DNA from: CAWCAL01 sp963695075
GTDB lineage: Bacteria > Actinomycetota > Acidimicrobiia > Acidimicrobiales > CAWCAL01
Assembly: GCA_963695075.1 (NCBI GenBank)
Contig: CAVOFR010000007.1
Span: 682,001 to 746,000 of the forward strand
Length of the DNA stretch: 64,000 nt
Direction of reading: 5' to 3'
Part shown: positions 61,420 through 64,000 of the stretch, piece after piece
Layout: each line of letters starts with the position of its first letter
Position numbering within the stretch: the stretch's first letter is position 1
Made by a program: the position numbers and the translations under genes
Notes under the pieces: generated by a model
Seen by the model: the letters and a program-made list of their open reading frames with translations, nothing else
Told to the model about the DNA's origin: nothing
The model's database searches: none

Positions 61420-62816
61420 CCCGCCGACTGGTGGTCAGCTACCTGTTGATCACGGTCATCGTGCTGGCGATCCTGGAGATCCCGCTCGCCGTCTTCTACG
61501 GCCAACGTGAGGAGGAGCGGCTCATCACCGACGCCGAGCGGGACGCCGTCGTTCTCGCCTCGTTCTACGAGGACGCCCTCGAGCTCGGCGCACCGGCCGA
61601 CCCCATCCCGGCCGAGGAGTACGCGGCGCGGACCGGCGCTCGGATCATCGTCGTGGACGCGGCCGGCATCTCGGTCCTCGACACAGGGGCGGTACCCGAC
61701 CGCGACTTCTCGACCCGCCCCGAGGTCGAGACCGCCCTCGGCGGCGTTCGAGCCTCCGGAATCCGCCGATCGGACACCCTCGACACCGACATCCTCTACG
61801 TCGCCGTACCGGTCGCCTCCAGCGGCACCGTCCACGGCGTGCTGCGGCTCACCCTCGACGCCCACGAGGTGGTCGAAAGGGTCCAGCGTTTCTGGATCGG
61901 GCTCCTCGCCATCGCAGTGGTCGTGCTCCTCGCCGTGGCGGGGATCGGTTTCGCCATAGCCCGGTCGGTCATCCGGCCCCTGAGGCAGTTGCAGGAGTCG
62001 GCCAAGCGGTTCGCCCAGGGGAACCTGACGCCGACCCCCATCGGTGAGGGAGCGCCGCCGGAGGTGCAGGACCTCGGTGATGCCATGAACAGGATGGCCG
62101 GTCGACTCGACGAGCTCATCGGGGCACAGCGGGCGTTCGTCAGCGACGCGTCACATCAACTGCGCACGCCGCTCACCGCACTGCGGCTGCGGCTCGAGAA
62201 CCTCGAGACCGAGTTGGACGCCGAAGCCGACGTTGCCGAGATCGCCGCCGCGATCGATGAGATCCAGCGGCTCAGCGAGCTGGTGCACGACCTGCTGCAA
62301 CTGGCGCGAGCCGAGCAGACGCGGCCGACCACCATTGTCGACGTGGCGACGGTGGCCGCGGACCGCGTCGACACCTGGACCGCGGTCGCCGAGGACCAGG
62401 GTGTGACGATCCGGTTTTTGGGCCCCCGGCCACCGGTGTACGTCTCCGCCGTATCCGGGGCGGTGGAGCAGTTTCTCGACAACACGCTGGACAACGCTCT
62501 CAAAGCGTCGCCGCCCGACTCGACCATCACCGTCCGGGTCGATCGTGCGGCCGACATGACTCGGATGACCGTCAGCGACGAGGGCCGCGGTCTCGATGAC
62601 GAAGGGAAGTCGAGGGCGCGCGAGCGTTTCTGGCGCGGCGACGCCCATGCACCGGGAACCGGGCTCGGGCTGGCCATCGTCCAGACGCTGGTCGAGGCGT
62701 GCGGGGGCACCCTCGGTCTGGAGGACGTCCCGAGCGGAGGGCTCGCGGTCGTGATCTCGCTGCACAACGCCGACGATCGCGCCGTTCCGAGCGAGATCCC
62801 GGTGGTGCCGGCCTGA
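61416..62816 (+). CDS. Sensor histidine kinase
   Basis: A 466-residue membrane kinase: helix 1 (residues ~5-28), an extracytoplasmic sensor region (~30-155), helix 2 (~160-182), HAMP (ARSVIRPLRQLQESAKRFAQ), HisKA box with His247 in FVSDASHQLRTPLTALRLR, and HATPase (N-box FLDNTLDNALKASP, G1 DEGRGL, G2 GTGLGLAI). Paired with the regulator at 60757 by a 4-nt overlap. The signal is unknown, perhaps redox or metal given the divergent operon. Confidence 0.92.
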   Translation: MTRRLVVSYLLITVIVLAILEIPLAVFYGQREEERLITDAERDAVVLASFYEDALELGAPADPIPAEEYAARTGARIIVVDAAGISVLDTGAVPDRDFSTRPEVETALGGVRASGIRRSDTLDTDILYVAVPVASSGTVHGVLRLTLDAHEVVERVQRFWIGLLAIAVVVLLAVAGIGFAIARSVIRPLRQLQESAKRFAQGNLTPTPIGEGAPPEVQDLGDAMNRMAGRLDELIGAQRAFVSDASHQLRTPLTALRLRLENLETELDAEADVAEIAAAIDEIQRLSELVHDLLQLARAEQTRPTTIVDVATVAADRVDTWTAVAEDQGVTIRFLGPRPPVYVSAVSGAVEQFLDNTLDNALKASPPDSTITVRVDRAADMTRMTVSDEGRGLDDEGKSRARERFWRGDAHAPGTGLGLAIVQTLVEACGGTLGLEDVPSGGLAVVISLHNADDRAVPSEIPVVPA

Positions 62817-62819
62817 CCC

Positions 62820-63623
62820 CTACCGGGTCTCGATCCGCGGACGCCGGCGGGCGAGGCCGAGGGATCGCCAGTGGACGGCGGTCAGGAGCACGGCCGGCAG
62901 TCCGATTATGAAGGTCGAACCGGCCAGCGCGTCCGCCGTCGCCACGACGTTCGGGTCATCGGCGGTGCGCGCCACCACGAACGCGGTGACGGTCATGAAC
63001 ACCAGCTGGCCGATCAGGCCTCCGAGAGCGCCGAGCCGTGGATGCCGGAGCGGACGTTCGACCTCCCAGGTCGGCTCGTCGCGCATCATCCAGGTGAGGA
63101 TCCCGATGAGGACGCTCTGGGTGAGGATGAAGCCGAGCTGGCTGCCGAGAGGCAGGCCGAACCAGAAGCCCGGGCCGTCGTAGGCGAAGAGATCGCCGAG
63201 GAAGAAGTGGTCGCCGAGGCGGCTGACCGGGTCGATCACCCAGATGATCCACACACCGAGCAGCACGGCGGTGAGGTACTCGAGCACCGGCATCGCCGAG
63301 CGGGTGCGGTACGGCCCGCCGACCACCATCCGGGCGGCACCGAACGCGAAGTACGCCATGAACGTGTACGACAGGCTGACCATCAGAGGCACGTCGCCGA
63401 CGAACAGTTCGTCGCCGCGCAGCCCGTCGTTGAACGCGTACCGGGTGTAGGGGATGCCCCAGTGGACCGACGCGTTCTCGGCGATGGCTCCAACGACCAG
63501 GGCGACGACGAAGTAGATGCCGGTCCGCTTCCACCCCAGGTGCCGGCCGGCGAGCACCACGAAGGCGACACCGAGGAGCGTGACGTACCACCGCCCGACG
63601 AACGTGCCGAGGATCTCCTCCAT
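62820..63623 (-). CDS. Carotenoid biosynthesis protein, CruF-like (DUF422)
   Basis: A 267-residue membrane protein with seven or eight helices, matching the DUF422 family: ENASVHWGIPYTRYAFNDGL, FMAYFAFGAARMV, WIIWVIDPVSRLGDHFFLG, and GFWFGLPLGSQLGF. Characterised relatives (CruF, CruF-like CarF-type hydratases) hydrate the ends of C40 or C50 carotenoids. gaaggggg precedes ATG 63623. No other carotenoid gene is in the window, so the pathway cannot be confirmed. It is convergent with the histidine kinase (3 nt apart). Confidence 0.82.
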   Translation of the reverse strand: MEEILGTFVGRWYVTLLGVAFVVLAGRHLGWKRTGIYFVVALVVGAIAENASVHWGIPYTRYAFNDGLRGDELFVGDVPLMVSLSYTFMAYFAFGAARMVVGGPYRTRSAMPVLEYLTAVLLGVWIIWVIDPVSRLGDHFFLGDLFAYDGPGFWFGLPLGSQLGFILTQSVLIGILTWMMRDEPTWEVERPLRHPRLGALGGLIGQLVFMTVTAFVVARTADDPNVVATADALAGSTFIIGLPAVLLTAVHWRSLGLARRRPRIETR

Positions 63624-63682
63624 CGGTCCGGCCCCCTTCTCGACGGCCGAGGCTACCGCGGGCCCGGCCCCCACCCCCCGAC

Positions 63683-63733
63683 CGAACTTTGTGCTCTGGC
63701 GATACGCATATGACGCTCAGAGCACAAAGTTCG
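63683..63733 (+). repeat. 49-bp palindromic repeat element, copy B
   Basis: cgaactttgtgctctg (63683-63698) and cagagcacaaagttcg (63718-63733) are perfect 16-bp inverted arms around a 19-nt centre. The core 63684-63732 matches copy A at 9917-9965 at 40 of 49 positions in the same orientation. It lies between the CruF-like gene and the truncated gene at the window's end. Confidence 0.95.
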
Positions 63734-63758
63734 CAGGGGGCGGCCGCGGGCTCGACGG

Positions 63759-64000
63759 TCAGGCGTCGCCTTCGAGCTCGCGCCGGAAGCTGCGCATCGA
63801 GTGTTGGAGACCGGCGCGCAACGTCGCGCTGGCGGTCCGCTCGAGCACACCCTTGGGCACCAGCCGCGGGATCGGGATCCGGGGCCGCACGAGGAGCGTG
63901 GCCGTGAGGATGCAGCCGTCATCGTCGCCGTCGTCGTCGATGGTCATCGCCACTTCGACGTCGGCGTTGCCGGTGCCGGGCACCGACACGAACCGGATCT
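63759..64000 (-). CDS. SRPBCC-like protein, C-terminal part (5' end outside window)
   Basis: The last ~80 residues of a minus-strand gene. SVPGTGNADVEVAMTIDDDG, TLLVRPRIPIPRLVPKGVLER and a helix (AGLQHSMRSFRRELEGD) resemble the C-terminus of START/SRPBCC-type proteins (DUF2505-like): a beta-sheet then a long helix. The start and N-terminus are beyond 64000, so the assignment is tentative. Confidence 0.55.
   Translation of the reverse strand, partial: IRFVSVPGTGNADVEVAMTIDDDGDDDGCILTATLLVRPRIPIPRLVPKGVLERTASATLRAGLQHSMRSFRRELEGDA

Overview
The window is 64 kb of very GC-rich, gene-dense DNA with many GTG and TTG starts, 4-nt ATGA/GTGA gene overlaps, lipoprotein signals of the form LLAAACSD and lipid-type enzymes (acyl-CoA dehydrogenase, CoA ligase, crotonase, Baeyer-Villiger monooxygenase, many SDRs). 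This points to a high-GC actinobacterium. Acidimicrobiia (Ilumatobacter-like) is my best guess, but that is inference from style and gene content, not from a marker gene. I saw no rRNA, tRNA, CRISPR array, intact transposase or prophage.

Layout. 0-6 kb: esterase fragment, DUF1918 protein, GH5 lipoprotein, Pcm, CBS-domain membrane protein, cation exchanger. 6.06-6.57 kb: decayed DNA holding an amidase remnant and a methyltransferase remnant. 6.6-9.9 kb: minus-strand cluster of DUF151 nuclease-like protein, radical SAM AmrS, MEMO and a Tat-type SagB-like nitroreductase. 10-13.3 kb: glycogen synthase, serine hydrolase lipoprotein, Hsp20. 13.4-18.4 kb: CrtC-like protein, TetR regulator, and a divergent operon of ferritin-like metal hydrolase, BVMO and SDR. 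18.4-20.5 kb: RelA/SpoT-domain protein and a USP-like protein. 20.6-25.97 kb: amidohydrolase, beta-propeller/cytochrome c lipoprotein, acyl-CoA dehydrogenase, glycosyltransferase-like protein. 26-30 kb: saccharopine-dehydrogenase-like protein, FGGY kinase, arsR-arsM. 30-38.3 kb: large lipoprotein hydrolase, crotonase, two SDRs, an unknown protein, three-gene ABC exporter. 38.4-39.3 kb: VapBC with a small zinc-ribbon protein. 39.4-50.3 kb: CoA ligase, serine hydrolase, CHAD-CYTH protein, GH78, sterol-desaturase-like protein, fasciclin lipoprotein, SDR-DUF2867, winged-helix regulator. 50.4-56.7 kb: beta-carbonic anhydrase translationally coupled to a complete mrpABCDEFG antiporter operon, in which mrpB carries a one-base frameshift. 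57-64 kb: phosphoesterase, ferric-reductase-like/ApbE/secreted-protein operon with a divergent two-component system, CruF-like carotenoid protein, end of an SRPBCC-like gene.

The strongest leads are the carbonic anhydrase-Mrp coupling (a possible CO2 hydration/ion-transport device), the AmrS-MEMO-nitroreductase cluster without AMMECR1, the ferric-reductase/ApbE/acidic-repeat module, a dispersed 49-bp palindromic repeat present twice in the same orientation, and a recurrent leaderless promoter form (TANNNT 6-8 nt before the start codon) seen at more than a dozen genes. That pattern also supports several of the start codons chosen here.
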